In this document: piece by piece, positions 18,301-28,438 of the stretch | Numbering within the stretch: position 1 is the first letter of the stretch | Layout of the letters: each line of letters begins with the position of its first letter | From: Rahnella inusitata_A | Lineage (GTDB): Bacteria; Pseudomonadota; Gammaproteobacteria; Enterobacterales; Enterobacteriaceae | DNA length: 64,000 nucleotides | Reading direction: 5' to 3' | Assembly: GCF_965118895.1 (NCBI RefSeq) | Contig: NZ_CBCPJJ010000009.1 | Span: 372,001 to 436,000, forward strand | Notes under the pieces: model-generated | Databases searched by the model: none | What the model saw: the letters and a program-made list of their open reading frames with translations, nothing else | What the model was told of the DNA's origin: nothing | Translations under genes and position numbers: made by a program

Positions 18301-21027
18301 ATGGCTACGATTCATGTAGACGGCAAAGAATACGATGTAGATGGAGCGGACAACCTGTTGCAGGCTTGCCTCTCTCTTGGCCTCGATATTCCTTATTTTT
18401 GCTGGCATCCGGCGCTGGGAAGCGTCGGCGCTTGCCGCCAATGTGCGGTTAAGCAATACCAAAACGCGGAAGACACGCGCGGTCGTCTGGTGATGTCATG
18501 TATGACACCCGCGTCCGATGGCACCTTCATCTCCATCGACGACGGCGAAGCGAAAGAGTTTCGTGAGAGCGTTGTGGAATGGCTGATGACCAACCATCCG
18601 CATGACTGCCCGGTGTGTGAGGAAGGCGGTAACTGTCATCTGCAGGATATGACAGTGATGACCGGCCACAGTATGCGCCGTTATCGCTTCACTAAGCGCA
18701 CCCATAACAACCAGGATCTCGGCCCGTTCATTTCTCACGAAATGAACCGCTGCATCGCCTGCTACCGTTGTGTCCGTTATTACAAGGATTACGCGGACGG
18801 CACCGATCTGGGTGTGTATGGCGCGCATGACAACGTCTACTTCGGTCGCCCGGAAGATGGCCCGCTGGAAAGCGAGTTCTCCGGTAATCTGGTAGAAGTC
18901 TGCCCTACCGGCGTGTTTACTGATAAGACCCACTCCGAACGCTATAACCGTAAATGGGACATGCAGTTTGCGCCAAGCATCTGTCAGCAATGTTCCGTTG
19001 GCTGTAACACCAGCCCGGGCGAGCGTTATGGCGAACTGCGTCGTATCGAAAATCGTTACAACGGTACCGTAAACCACTACTTCCTTTGCGACCGTGGTCG
19101 TTTCGGTTATGGCTACGTCAACCTGAAAGATCGCCCTAAGAAGCCATTGCAGCTGCGTGGCAACGACTGGATCGAACTGAACGCCGAACAGGCGATGCAG
19201 GGCGCGGCAGACATTCTCCGTCAGGCGAAGAAAACCATCGGTATCGGTTCTCCGCGTGCCAGCCTTGAAAGCAACTTTGCACTGCGCGAACTGGTGGGAG
19301 CCGAAAACTTCTACACCGGAATCAACGCCGCAGAGCAAGGCCGTCTGCAACTGATGCTCAACGTATTGCGCAACAGCGGTGTTCACACACCTGCGCTGCG
19401 TGAAATCGAAGAGTACGATGCGGTGTTGGTACTGGGCGAAGACTTGACCCAGACCGGCGCTCGTATTGCGCTGTCTGTTCGTCAGGCAGTGAAAGGTAAA
19501 GCGCGCGCGATGGCCGCAGCCCAGCGTGTGGCTGACTGGCAAATCGCCGCGGTGCAAAACATCGGTCAGCATGCTAAGCACCCGCTGTTTATCACCAACG
19601 TAGACAACACCAAACTCGACGACATCGCGGCTTACAATTACCGTGCGCCGGTCGATGAGCAGGCCCGTTTCGGCTTCGCTATCGCCCACGCGCTGGATAA
19701 TTCAGCGCCAGCGGTCAGCGATCTGGCTGATGGCCTGAACAAGAAAATCGATGTGATCGTGCAGGCACTGACCGGTGCGCGCAAGCCACTGATCATCACC
19801 GGTTCAAACGCCGGTTCTGACGCTATCATTGAAGCGGCGGCCAACATCGCCAAAGCACTGAAAGTGGCAGGCAGCGATGTCGGCATCACTTTTGTGGCTT
19901 CGGCCGCCAACAGCATCGGTCTGTCGATGATCGGCGGCGGATCGCTGGATGAAGCACTTGAATTGCTGACCCGCGGCGACGCAGACAGCGCCATCGTGAT
20001 GGAAAACGATCTTTACCGTCAGGCACCTGAAGCGAAAGTCGATGCTGCGCTGGCCAATGTGCAGAACCTTTTGGTTGTTGACCATCAGCGCACGCGCATT
20101 ATGGATAAAGCTACCCTGATCCTGCCTGCGGCGAGTTTCGCCGAAAGTGACGGCACGCTGGTGAATCAGGAAGGCCGCGCTCAGCGCTTCTTCCAGGTTT
20201 ACGATCCGGCTTACTACGACACCACCGTCGCGATGCTGGAAAGCTGGCGCTGGATGCACTCACTGCATTCTACCGTCAACAGTCGTCACGTGGACTGGAC
20301 GCAGCTTGATCATGTGATCGAAGCCTGCGTCGAGGCACTGCCGCAGTTGAAAGGCATGGTTGAAGCAGCGCCAAACGCCAGCTTCCGCATTCGTGGACAG
20401 AAACTGGCGCGTTCTCCAAACCGTTCCAGTGGACGTACGGCGATGCGCGCGAACATCAGCGTTCACGAACCGCGTCAGCCGCAGGACAAAGACACTATGT
20501 TTGCCTTCTCGATGGAAGGGAACAATAGCCCGACGGCCAACCGCAATCAGGTGCCATTCGCCTGGGCGCCAGGCTGGAACTCACCGCAAGCCTGGAACAA
20601 ATTCCAGAGCGAAGTTGGCGGCAGTCTTCGCCACGGCGATCCGGGTGTGCGTCTTATCGAAGCAGGGGAGGGTAGCCTCGACTACTTCACCACGATCCCT
20701 GCAGTCTTCACCGCGACCGAAGGGAACTGGCGTATCGCGCCTTACTACCATCTGTTCGGCAGTGAAGAGATGACGCAGCGTTCTGCTGTCATTCAGCAAC
20801 GTATGCCAGCACCTTATGTGATGGTTAACCCGGCCGATGCCGCTCAGTTAGGCGTGAACGCCGGTTCTCAGGTGGAATTCACCTGCGCCGGTCAGCTGCT
20901 GAAACTGCCGGTGCGTCTGAGTGAAAACCTGAATCAGGGCCAGCTTGGCCTGCCGCTGGGTCTGCCGGGCATTCCACCGATTCTGGTAGGCACTACGGTT
21001 GAAAATCTGCGGGAGGCAGCACAATGA
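18301..21027 (+). CDS. nuoG: NADH-quinone oxidoreductase subunit G
   Basis: Encodes 908 residues from ATG 18301 (MATIHVDGKEYDVDGADN), the same length and start as E. coli NuoG. An ATG nine bases upstream (18292) is in frame, but GGAAG ends only 1 nt before it, so 18301 is preferred. It is the largest peripheral subunit, with an N-terminal [2Fe-2S] ferredoxin domain (YFCWHPALGSVGACRQCAVK), a His-Cys3 cluster segment (HDCPVCEEGGNCHLQD), further [4Fe-4S] ligands (CIACYRCVRYYKD), and a molybdopterin oxidoreductase-like domain that carries the extra N7 cluster (CQQCSVGCNTSPGE). It overlaps nuoH by 4 bp. Confidence 0.97.
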   Translation: MATIHVDGKEYDVDGADNLLQACLSLGLDIPYFCWHPALGSVGACRQCAVKQYQNAEDTRGRLVMSCMTPASDGTFISIDDGEAKEFRESVVEWLMTNHPHDCPVCEEGGNCHLQDMTVMTGHSMRRYRFTKRTHNNQDLGPFISHEMNRCIACYRCVRYYKDYADGTDLGVYGAHDNVYFGRPEDGPLESEFSGNLVEVCPTGVFTDKTHSERYNRKWDMQFAPSICQQCSVGCNTSPGERYGELRRIENRYNGTVNHYFLCDRGRFGYGYVNLKDRPKKPLQLRGNDWIELNAEQAMQGAADILRQAKKTIGIGSPRASLESNFALRELVGAENFYTGINAAEQGRLQLMLNVLRNSGVHTPALREIEEYDAVLVLGEDLTQTGARIALSVRQAVKGKARAMAAAQRVADWQIAAVQNIGQHAKHPLFITNVDNTKLDDIAAYNYRAPVDEQARFGFAIAHALDNSAPAVSDLADGLNKKIDVIVQALTGARKPLIITGSNAGSDAIIEAAANIAKALKVAGSDVGITFVASAANSIGLSMIGGGSLDEALELLTRGDADSAIVMENDLYRQAPEAKVDAALANVQNLLVVDHQRTRIMDKATLILPAASFAESDGTLVNQEGRAQRFFQVYDPAYYDTTVAMLESWRWMHSLHSTVNSRHVDWTQLDHVIEACVEALPQLKGMVEAAPNASFRIRGQKLARSPNRSSGRTAMRANISVHEPRQPQDKDTMFAFSMEGNNSPTANRNQVPFAWAPGWNSPQAWNKFQSEVGGSLRHGDPGVRLIEAGEGSLDYFTTIPAVFTATEGNWRIAPYYHLFGSEEMTQRSAVIQQRMPAPYVMVNPADAAQLGVNAGSQVEFTCAGQLLKLPVRLSENLNQGQLGLPLGLPGIPPILVGTTVENLREAAQ

Positions 21028-22001
21028 GCTGGTTTACACCTGTCGTGATCGATTCGCTGATCGCTATCCTGAAAGCCATCGTGATCCTGCTGGTCGTAGT
21101 GACCTGCGGGGCCTTCATGAGCTTCGCCGAGCGCCGCCTGCTCGGTCTGTTCCAGAACCGTTACGGACCAAACCGAGTCGGCTGGGGCGGATCCCTGCAG
21201 CTGGTTGCCGACATGATCAAGATGTTTTTCAAGGAAGACTGGGTACCTAAATTCACCGACAAAGCCATCTTTACGCTGGCTCCGATGATTGCGTTTACGT
21301 CCCTGCTGATCTCCTTTGCGATCGTTCCGGTCAGCCCGACCTGGTTCGCCGCAGATCTGAACATCGGTATTTTGTTCTTCCTGATGATGGCCGGTCTGAC
21401 CGTCTATGCCGTGTTGTTCGCAGGCTGGTCCAGTAACAACAAATACTCGTTACTGGGTGCGATGCGTGCATCCGCCCAGACGCTGAGCTACGAAGTGTTC
21501 CTCGGCCTGTCGCTGATGGGGGTCGTGGCACAGGCAGGTTCTTTCAACCTGCAAGAGATCGTCATCTCTCAGGCGCACATGTGGAATATCATTCCACAAT
21601 TCTTCGGCTTCGTGACCTTTGCGATTGCCGGGGTGGCCGTCTGTCACCGTCACCCGTTTGACCAGCCGGAAGCCGAGCAGGAATTGGCCGATGGTTACCA
21701 CATTGAATATTCCGGTATGAAATTTGGTTTGTTCTTCGTGGGGGAATACATCGGTATCGTGACCGTCTCTGCGCTTATCGTCACCTTGTTCTTCGGTGGC
21801 TGGCAGGGGCCGTTCCTTTACCCGGTTATCTGGTTTGCGCTGAAAACGGCGTTCTTCATGGTGATGTTCATTTTGATCCGTGCTGCTTTACCGCGTCCCC
21901 GCTACGACCAGGTAATGTCATTTGGCTGGAAAGTTTGCCTGCCACTGACGTTACTTAATCTGCTGGCGACCGCTGCGGTCATCTTGTACAACGCGCAATA
22001 A
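21024..22001 (+). CDS. nuoH: NADH-quinone oxidoreductase subunit H
   Basis: Encodes 325 residues, same as E. coli NuoH. A membrane subunit with eight transmembrane helices that joins the peripheral arm to the membrane arm and forms part of the quinone entry chamber. Family signatures are FAERRLLGLFQNRYGPNRVG near the N-terminus and DQPEAEQELADGYHIEYSG in the loop that carries the conserved acidic residues. The ATG overlaps the nuoG stop (ATGA), so the two are translationally coupled. nuoI follows after 14 bp. Confidence 0.97.
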   Translation: MSWFTPVVIDSLIAILKAIVILLVVVTCGAFMSFAERRLLGLFQNRYGPNRVGWGGSLQLVADMIKMFFKEDWVPKFTDKAIFTLAPMIAFTSLLISFAIVPVSPTWFAADLNIGILFFLMMAGLTVYAVLFAGWSSNNKYSLLGAMRASAQTLSYEVFLGLSLMGVVAQAGSFNLQEIVISQAHMWNIIPQFFGFVTFAIAGVAVCHRHPFDQPEAEQELADGYHIEYSGMKFGLFFVGEYIGIVTVSALIVTLFFGGWQGPFLYPVIWFALKTAFFMVMFILIRAALPRPRYDQVMSFGWKVCLPLTLLNLLATAAVILYNAQ

Positions 22002-22015
22002 GGGGTGATGAAACC

Positions 22016-22558
22016 ATGACATTGAAAGACTTAGTGGTCGGGTTCGGGACCCAGGTTCGTAGCTTGTGGATGATAGGCATGCATGCCTTCGCCAAGCGCG
22101 AAACCCAGATGTACCCGGAAGTACCGGTCAATCCACCTCCGCGTTACCGTGGTCGTATCGTGCTGACGCGCGACCCCGACGGTGAAGAGCGCTGCGTTGC
22201 CTGTAACCTGTGTGCGGTAGCCTGTCCGGTAGGCTGTATTTCTTTGCAAAAAGCAGAGCATAAAGACGGCCGCTGGTATCCGGAATTCTTCCGCATCAAC
22301 TTTTCACGCTGCATTTTCTGCGGTCTGTGTGAAGAAGCTTGCCCGACAACAGCGATTCAGCTGACGCCGGACTTCGAAATGGGTGAATTCAAGCGCCAGG
22401 ATCTGGTGTACGAAAAAGAAGATTTGTTGATCTCTGGACCGGGTAAGTATCCGGAATATAACTTCTACCGGATGTCCGGTATGGCCGTTGACGGCAAGCC
22501 GAAAGGCGATGCGGAAAACGAAGCCAAACCGATCAACGTCAAAGGTCTGTTGCCCTAA
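22016..22558 (+). CDS. nuoI: NADH-quinone oxidoreductase subunit I
   Basis: Encodes 180 residues, the E. coli length. An 8Fe ferredoxin-like subunit carrying clusters N6a and N6b, passing electrons from NuoG toward N2 in NuoB. Both CxxCxxCxxxCP motifs are present: CVACNLCAVACPVGC and CIFCGLCEEACPTTA. The amphipathic N-terminus lies on the membrane surface next to NuoH. It is 12 bp before nuoJ with an AAGGAG-like site at its end. Confidence 0.97.
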   Translation: MTLKDLVVGFGTQVRSLWMIGMHAFAKRETQMYPEVPVNPPPRYRGRIVLTRDPDGEERCVACNLCAVACPVGCISLQKAEHKDGRWYPEFFRINFSRCIFCGLCEEACPTTAIQLTPDFEMGEFKRQDLVYEKEDLLISGPGKYPEYNFYRMSGMAVDGKPKGDAENEAKPINVKGLLP

Positions 22559-22570
22559 GGAGCCGCAAGC

Positions 22571-23128
22571 ATGGAATTTGCATTTTATATTGCAGCCCTG
22601 GTGGCCGTGTTGGCGACATTGCGTGTTATCACGCACACCAACCCGGTACATGCACTGCTGTATCTGATCGTCTCTTTGCTGGCGATTGCGGCGGTGTTCT
22701 TCTCGCTCGGCGCATATTTCGCCGGTGCGCTGGAGATCATCGTCTACGCCGGGGCCATCATGGTGTTGTTTGTGTTCGTGGTGATGATGCTGAACCTTGG
22801 CAACGTCCAGGAACAGGAGCGCGCATGGCTACAGCCTTCGACCTGGATCGGGCCATCGATTCTGGCCGTGGTGCTGCTGGGCGTGATGATCGCCTCTATC
22901 GTAGGTCTGCACGACCACGGTATCAAAGGCGATATGGTTGACGCGAAAGCGGTCGGCATCGCGCTGTTTGGTCCGTACGTTCTGGCGGTTGAACTGGCGT
23001 CAATGCTGCTGCTGGCCGGTCTGGTCGTAGCGTTCCACATTGGTCGTGAACATAAAGCGGGTGAAGTCTTTGGTGACGCACCGGCCACGACGGAAATGGC
23101 GAAAAGAAAAACGGAGGAGAGAGCATGA
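22571..23128 (+). CDS. nuoJ: NADH-quinone oxidoreductase subunit J
   Basis: Encodes 185 residues (E. coli 184). Antiporter-adjacent membrane subunit with five transmembrane helices. The signature NPVHALLYLIVSLLAIAAVFF and GALEIIVYAGAIMVLFVFVVM contain the flexible helix 3 region linked to coupling between quinone reduction and proton pumping. The C-terminal tail is charged and soluble. It overlaps nuoK by 4 bp. Confidence 0.96.
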   Translation: MEFAFYIAALVAVLATLRVITHTNPVHALLYLIVSLLAIAAVFFSLGAYFAGALEIIVYAGAIMVLFVFVVMMLNLGNVQEQERAWLQPSTWIGPSILAVVLLGVMIASIVGLHDHGIKGDMVDAKAVGIALFGPYVLAVELASMLLLAGLVVAFHIGREHKAGEVFGDAPATTEMAKRKTEERA

Positions 23129-23427
23129 TCCCTCTACAACATGGCCTGATCCTGGCCGCGATCCTCTTTGTGTTGGGTCTGACCGGACTGCTTGTTCGTC
23201 GTAATCTGCTGTTTATGCTGATCAGTCTGGAAGTGATGATCAATGCGGCGGCGCTGGCGTTCATTGTGGCAGGAAGCTATTGGGGTCAGGCAGACGGTCA
23301 GGTGATGTACATCCTGGCAATTAGCCTGGCTGCGGCGGAGGCCAGTATTGGTCTGGCGTTGCTGCTGCAACTGTATCGCCGTCGCCACACCCTGAATATT
23401 GATACTGTCAGTGAGATGCGCGGATGA
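23125..23427 (+). CDS. nuoK: NADH-quinone oxidoreductase subunit K
   Basis: Encodes 100 residues, the E. coli length. Three transmembrane helices. The two buried glutamates needed for proton transfer are visible in SLEVMINAAALAF and in AAAEASIGLALLL. It overlaps nuoJ upstream and nuoL downstream (ATGA at each junction), which fits tight stoichiometric coupling of the membrane arm. Confidence 0.97.
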   Translation: MIPLQHGLILAAILFVLGLTGLLVRRNLLFMLISLEVMINAAALAFIVAGSYWGQADGQVMYILAISLAAAEASIGLALLLQLYRRRHTLNIDTVSEMRG

Positions 23428-25271
23428 ACTTACTCTATTTAACTATTCTGTTCCCGCTGATTGGCTTCCTGTTACTGGCCTTCTCACGCGGTCGCTGGTC
23501 TGAAAATACGTCGGCTACGGTTGGCGTGGGTTCGATTGGTCTGGCAGCACTGACCACTGTGTATGTGGGCATCAACTTCCTCAGTAGTAAAGCGGCTGGC
23601 GTTGAAGTCTTCAACCAGACGTTGTGGAACTGGATGCAGGTCGGGGATTTCAATATCTCCGCAACGCTGACCCTCGACGGTTTGTCGATGACCATGCTCT
23701 CCGTGGTGACCGGCGTCGGCTTCTTCATCCACATGTTCGCTTCCTGGTACATGCGCGGTGAAGAGGGCTACTCACGCTTCTTCGCTTACACCAACCTGTT
23801 TATCGCCAGTATGGTGATTCTGGTACTGGCAGACAACTTACTGCTGATGTATCTCGGTTGGGAAGGCGTGGGCCTGTGCAGCTATCTGCTGATCGGTTTC
23901 TACTACACCAATCCGGCCAATGGCGCGGCAGCGATGAAAGCATTCATCGTGACCCGCGTGGGTGACGTGTTCCTGGCCTTCGCATTGTTCATCCTGTACC
24001 GCGAGCTGGGTACGCTGAACATTCGTGAACTGATGGTGCTGGCACCGCAGAAACTGGCGGTTGGCGATACGGCAATTACCTGGGCAACCCTGATGTTACT
24101 GGGTGGCGCAGTGGGTAAATCCGCACAGCTGCCGTTGCAGACCTGGCTGGCAGACGCCATGGCCGGTCCGACACCGGTTTCCGCGCTGATCCACGCCGCG
24201 ACCATGGTGACCGCCGGTGTTTATCTGATTGCACGTACGCACGGCCTGTTCCTGATGGCGCCTGAAGTACTGCATCTGGTGGGCATTATCGGTGCAGTCA
24301 CCCTGGTACTCGCGGGCTTCGCCGCACTGGTGCAAACCGATATCAAACGCGTACTTGCTTACTCGACCATGAGCCAGATTGGTTACATGTTCCTGGCGTT
24401 GGGCGTTCAGGCGTGGGATGCCGCAATCTTCCACCTGATGACGCACGCGTTCTTTAAAGCACTGTTGTTCCTTTCTTCCGGCTCGGTCATTTTGGCCTGC
24501 CACCACGAACAGAACATCTTCAAGATGGGTGGATTGCGTAAATCCATTCCGCTGGTGTACGTCTGCTTCCTGGTCGGCGGCGCAGCGTTGTCTGCCTTGC
24601 CAATCATCACCGCGGGCTTCTTCAGTAAAGATGAAATCCTCGCCGGTGCGCTGGCTAACGGTCATCTCAATCTGATGGTTGCCGGTCTGGTCGGTGCATT
24701 TATGACCTCGCTGTACACCTTCCGCATGATTTTCATCGTGTTCCACGGCGAAGAAAAAATCAAAGCCCATGCGGGTAAAGGCATCACTCACCACCTGCCG
24801 CTGCTGGTATTACTGGTTCTGTCCACCTTCATTGGCGCCATGATTGTTCCGCCGCTGCAAGGCGTCCTGCCGGAAACCACTGAGCTGGCGCATGGCAGCG
24901 TGCTGACCCTGGAAATCACGTCGGGTGTGATTGCGATTGCCGGTATTCTGCTGGCGGCAGCCCTGTATCTGGGTAAACGCTCGCTGGTCAACAGCATCGC
25001 GAAAAGCGCGCCGGGCCGTTTCTTCACGACCTGGTGGTTCCATGCCTGGGGCTTCGACTGGCTGTACGACATGATTTTCGTGAAACCTTATCTGGCTATC
25101 GCGAAACTCCTGCAGCGTGACCCGCTGAACTCGATGATGAATCTGCCTGCGATCTTTACCCGTCTGGGTAACCGCGGTCTGACCCTCAGCGAAAACGGTA
25201 TGGTTCGCTGGTACGTCGCATCGATGGGGCTGGGTGCAGTGGTAGTCCTTGCACTGCTGCTGGTGATTTAA
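23424..25271 (+). CDS. nuoL: NADH-quinone oxidoreductase subunit L
   Basis: Encodes 615 residues (E. coli 613). The distal Mrp-antiporter-like proton-pumping subunit, with a core of 14 helices and the long lateral C-terminal helix. Key segments are YLGWEGVGLCSYLLIGF (conserved glutamate), GKSAQLPLQTWLADAM (conserved lysine), LIHAATMVTAGVYLIAR and DIKRVLAYSTMSQIGYM. A 96-bp gap separates it from nuoM, longer than most junctions in this operon; no terminator is seen in it. Confidence 0.97.
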   Translation: MNLLYLTILFPLIGFLLLAFSRGRWSENTSATVGVGSIGLAALTTVYVGINFLSSKAAGVEVFNQTLWNWMQVGDFNISATLTLDGLSMTMLSVVTGVGFFIHMFASWYMRGEEGYSRFFAYTNLFIASMVILVLADNLLLMYLGWEGVGLCSYLLIGFYYTNPANGAAAMKAFIVTRVGDVFLAFALFILYRELGTLNIRELMVLAPQKLAVGDTAITWATLMLLGGAVGKSAQLPLQTWLADAMAGPTPVSALIHAATMVTAGVYLIARTHGLFLMAPEVLHLVGIIGAVTLVLAGFAALVQTDIKRVLAYSTMSQIGYMFLALGVQAWDAAIFHLMTHAFFKALLFLSSGSVILACHHEQNIFKMGGLRKSIPLVYVCFLVGGAALSALPIITAGFFSKDEILAGALANGHLNLMVAGLVGAFMTSLYTFRMIFIVFHGEEKIKAHAGKGITHHLPLLVLLVLSTFIGAMIVPPLQGVLPETTELAHGSVLTLEITSGVIAIAGILLAAALYLGKRSLVNSIAKSAPGRFFTTWWFHAWGFDWLYDMIFVKPYLAIAKLLQRDPLNSMMNLPAIFTRLGNRGLTLSENGMVRWYVASMGLGAVVVLALLLVI

Positions 25272-25367
25272 GCCTGTCTTACGGGTGTCATTATCAATGC
25301 CGGTTTGTCTGTCTGACGGCCGGCAAGTGAAATAGCCTACGGGCATAAAAGAAGGGAACGACACGCC

Positions 25368-26897
25368 ATGCTATTACCTTGGCTAATATTTATCCCCTTT
25401 ATCGGCGGGCTGCTGTGCTGGCAGACTGAGCGCTTTGGGAGCAAAGTACCGCGCTGGATCGCGTTAATTGCGATGGGGCTGACGCTGGCTCTTTCCGTGC
25501 AACTGTGGTTGCAGGGAGGATACTCATTAACATCACCTGCGGGCATTCCACAGTGGCAATCCGAGTTCTCGGTGCCGTGGATCCCTCGTTTTGGTATCAG
25601 CTTCCATCTGGCGCTGGACGGTTTGTCCCTGCTGATGGTTGTACTGACCGGTTTGCTCGGTGTACTGGCGATCCTCTGTTCATGGCGTGAAATCCAGAAG
25701 TATCAGGGTTTCTTCCACCTGAACCTGCTGTGGATCCTCGGCGGTGTTATCGGCGTGTTCCTCGCCATCGACTTGTTCCTGTTCTTCTTCTTCTGGGAAA
25801 TGATGTTGGTGCCGATGTACTTCCTGATTGCTCTGTGGGGCCACAAAGCGTCAGACGGTAAAACGCGTATCAGCGCAGCAACCAAGTTCTTCATCTACAC
25901 ACAGTCCAGTGGTCTGGTGATGCTGATTGCAATCCTGGGTCTGGTGTTTGTGCACTATAACGCGACCGGTATCTGGACATTCAACTACGCTGATCTTTTG
26001 AAAACGCCGATGTCGCGTAATGTTGAATATCTGCTGATGCTGGGCTTCTTCATCGCCTTTGCGGTGAAAATGCCGGTGGTACCGTTGCATGGCTGGTTGC
26101 CAGATGCGCACAGTCAGGCGCCAACCGCCGGTTCCGTTGACTTAGCGGGGATCTTGTTGAAAACCGCGGCTTACGGGATGTTGCGATTCTGTCTGCCGCT
26201 GTTCCCGAACGCTTCGCATGAATTCGCACCGATTGCTATGTGGCTGGGTGTGATTGGTATCTTCTACGGCGCGTGGATGGCCTTCGCACAGACCGATATC
26301 AAACGTCTGATCGCTTATACCTCTGTCTCGCACATGGGCTTCGTGCTGATTGCTATCTACACCGGCAGCCAGCTGGCGTACCAGGGCGCAGTGATTCAGA
26401 TGATTGCACACGGTCTGTCCGCAGCCGGTATGTTCATCATCTGTGGTCAGCTATACGAGCGTCTGCATACCCGTGATATGCGCCAGATGGGTGGACTGTG
26501 GGGACGCATAAAATACCTGCCAGCGTTGTCACTGTTCTTTGCCGTGGCGACCTTAGGGATGCCGGGTACCGGTAACTTTGTGGGTGAAATCATGATCCTG
26601 TTTGGCAGCTTCCCGGTTGTACCGGTGATCGCTGTCATCTCGACCTTCGGTCTGGTATTTGCCTCGGTGTATTCCCTGGTGATGATGCAGCGCGCTTACT
26701 ACGGTAAAGCGAAGTCTGACCAGCCGCTGCCAGGCATGACCGCACGCGAATTGTCGATCATTCTGTTACTGGTGGTATTGCTGGTGGCGCTGGGCTTCTA
26801 CCCGCAGCCTATCCTCGATACTTCAAGTGCAGCGATGAGCAACATTCAGCACTGGTTCGGGTCATCAGTTTCCACTATTTCAACGACAAGGCCGTAA
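25368..26897 (+). CDS. nuoM: NADH-quinone oxidoreductase subunit M
   Basis: Encodes 509 residues, the E. coli length. Second antiporter-like proton-pumping subunit of the membrane arm. The FFFWEMMLVPMYFLIALWG segment has the conserved glutamate. AFAVKMPVVPLHGWLPDAHS carries the conserved lysine. TDIKRLIAYTSVSHMGFV is typical of the Proton_antipo_M domain. GAAGGGA before the ATG is a usable ribosome site. nuoN follows after 6 bp. Confidence 0.97.
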   Translation: MLLPWLIFIPFIGGLLCWQTERFGSKVPRWIALIAMGLTLALSVQLWLQGGYSLTSPAGIPQWQSEFSVPWIPRFGISFHLALDGLSLLMVVLTGLLGVLAILCSWREIQKYQGFFHLNLLWILGGVIGVFLAIDLFLFFFFWEMMLVPMYFLIALWGHKASDGKTRISAATKFFIYTQSSGLVMLIAILGLVFVHYNATGIWTFNYADLLKTPMSRNVEYLLMLGFFIAFAVKMPVVPLHGWLPDAHSQAPTAGSVDLAGILLKTAAYGMLRFCLPLFPNASHEFAPIAMWLGVIGIFYGAWMAFAQTDIKRLIAYTSVSHMGFVLIAIYTGSQLAYQGAVIQMIAHGLSAAGMFIICGQLYERLHTRDMRQMGGLWGRIKYLPALSLFFAVATLGMPGTGNFVGEIMILFGSFPVVPVIAVISTFGLVFASVYSLVMMQRAYYGKAKSDQPLPGMTARELSIILLLVVLLVALGFYPQPILDTSSAAMSNIQHWFGSSVSTISTTRP

Positions 26898-26903
26898 CTC
26901 GCC

Positions 26904-28364
26904 ATGACATTTACACTTCAAAATCTGATCGCACTATTACCGCTGATGATCGTCGGATTGACGGTGGTGGTGGTGATGCTGTCCATTGCGTGGCGACGCG
27001 ACCATTTTCTTAATGCCACACTGACAGTCATCGGGCTGAACGTTGCCTTACTTTCCCTGTACTACGTCGGGCAGGTGGGGCCGCAGGACGTCACGCCGCT
27101 GCTGCGTATTGACGGTTACTCGATGTTTTACATCGGGCTGGTATTGCTCGCGAGTCTGGCAACCAGCACGTTTGCTTACCCTTGGCTGGCCGGATATCCG
27201 GACAATCGCGAAGAGTTCTATCTGTTAGTGCTCATCGCAGCCATGGGCGGCATTCTGCTGGCATGCTCTAACCATCTGGCATCAATGTTCCTCGGAATCG
27301 AACTGATTTCCCTGCCATTGTTTGGCCTTATCGGTTACGCCTACCGTCAGAAACGCTCGCTGGAAGCCGCCATTAAGTACATGCTGCTTTCCGCTGCGGC
27401 GTCATCTTTCCTGCTGTTCGGTATGGCACTGCTGTACGCACAGTCTGGTGATTTGTCCTTCGCGGCGCTGGGTAGAAACCTGGCCGATGGCGTGATGCTA
27501 CACCAGCCGCTGCTGTTGGCCGGTTTGGGTATGATGATCGTGGGTCTGGGCTTTAAACTGTCGCTGGTTCCTTTCCACCTGTGGACACCAGATGTGTATC
27601 AGGGCGCACCTGCACCGGTATCAACCTTCCTGGCAACCGCCAGCAAGATTGCTATCTTTGCCGTGGTCATGCGTTTATTCCTGTACGCACCGGTGGCCGA
27701 CAGCGAAGCGATTCGCATCGTGTTGGGCATTATTGCCTTTTGCTCGATTCTGGTCGGTAACATCATGGCGATCAGCCAGAGCAACATTAAACGCCTGCTC
27801 GGTTATTCCTCCATCGCACACCTCGGCTATTTGCTGGTGGCGCTGATTGCGGTGCAAACCCATCAGCTGTCGATGGAAACCGTCGGTGTGTATCTGGCCG
27901 GTTATCTGTTCAGCAGCCTCGGTGCCTTCGGTGTAGTCAGTCTGATGTCCAGTCCGTATAAAGGCCCGGATGCAGAATCACTGTTCTCCTACCGTGGTCT
28001 GTTCTGGCACAAGCCGATTCTGTCTGCGGTAATGACCGTGATGATGTTATCACTGGCCGGTATCCCGATGACCCTTGGCTTTATCGGTAAGTTCTACGTG
28101 ATTGCGACCGGTGTGACCGCGCATCTGTGGTGGCTGACCGGTGCAGTAGTCGTGGGGTCGGCGATTGGTCTTTACTACTACCTGCGCGTGACCGTCAGCC
28201 TGTATCTCAGTGCGCCGGAAACGCTGGTACGTGACACCCCGAATAACTGGGCGTTAACGGCAGGCGGCGTCGTTGTACTGATTTCCGCGATTTTGGTGTT
28301 GTTGCTCGGTATCTTCCCGCAACCGCTGATTACGCTGGTGCAAATGGCACAACCGATGCTCTGA
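26904..28364 (+). CDS. nuoN: NADH-quinone oxidoreductase subunit N
   Basis: Encodes 486 residues (E. coli 485). Third antiporter-like subunit, next to NuoK and NuoM. Signatures include FLGIELISLPLFGLIGYAYR, LGFKLSLVPFHLWTPDVYQG (lysine and histidine of the pumping channel) and SNIKRLLGYSSIAHLGYLL. It is the last gene of the operon; a strong terminator begins 20 bp after its stop. Confidence 0.97.
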   Translation: MTFTLQNLIALLPLMIVGLTVVVVMLSIAWRRDHFLNATLTVIGLNVALLSLYYVGQVGPQDVTPLLRIDGYSMFYIGLVLLASLATSTFAYPWLAGYPDNREEFYLLVLIAAMGGILLACSNHLASMFLGIELISLPLFGLIGYAYRQKRSLEAAIKYMLLSAAASSFLLFGMALLYAQSGDLSFAALGRNLADGVMLHQPLLLAGLGMMIVGLGFKLSLVPFHLWTPDVYQGAPAPVSTFLATASKIAIFAVVMRLFLYAPVADSEAIRIVLGIIAFCSILVGNIMAISQSNIKRLLGYSSIAHLGYLLVALIAVQTHQLSMETVGVYLAGYLFSSLGAFGVVSLMSSPYKGPDAESLFSYRGLFWHKPILSAVMTVMMLSLAGIPMTLGFIGKFYVIATGVTAHLWWLTGAVVVGSAIGLYYYLRVTVSLYLSAPETLVRDTPNNWALTAGGVVVLISAILVLLLGIFPQPLITLVQMAQPML

Positions 28365-28384
28365 TGGTTGTTGCAGCATGAAAG

Positions 28385-28409
28385 GCCGCTCAGATGAGCG
28401 GCTTTTTTT
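28385..28409 (+). terminator. Terminator of the nuo operon
   Basis: GCCGCTC (28385-28391) pairs with GAGCGGC (28396-28402), loop AGAT, then seven Ts. It closes the nuo operon just before the convergent M60 peptidase gene. Confidence 0.92.
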
Positions 28410-28438
28410 ATTGATGCAAACTGCTTTCAAAAAACATA

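Noticed and set aside
18496..19689. A 397-codon open frame on the minus strand
   Set aside because: Antisense to nuoG; no ribosome site or family resemblance.
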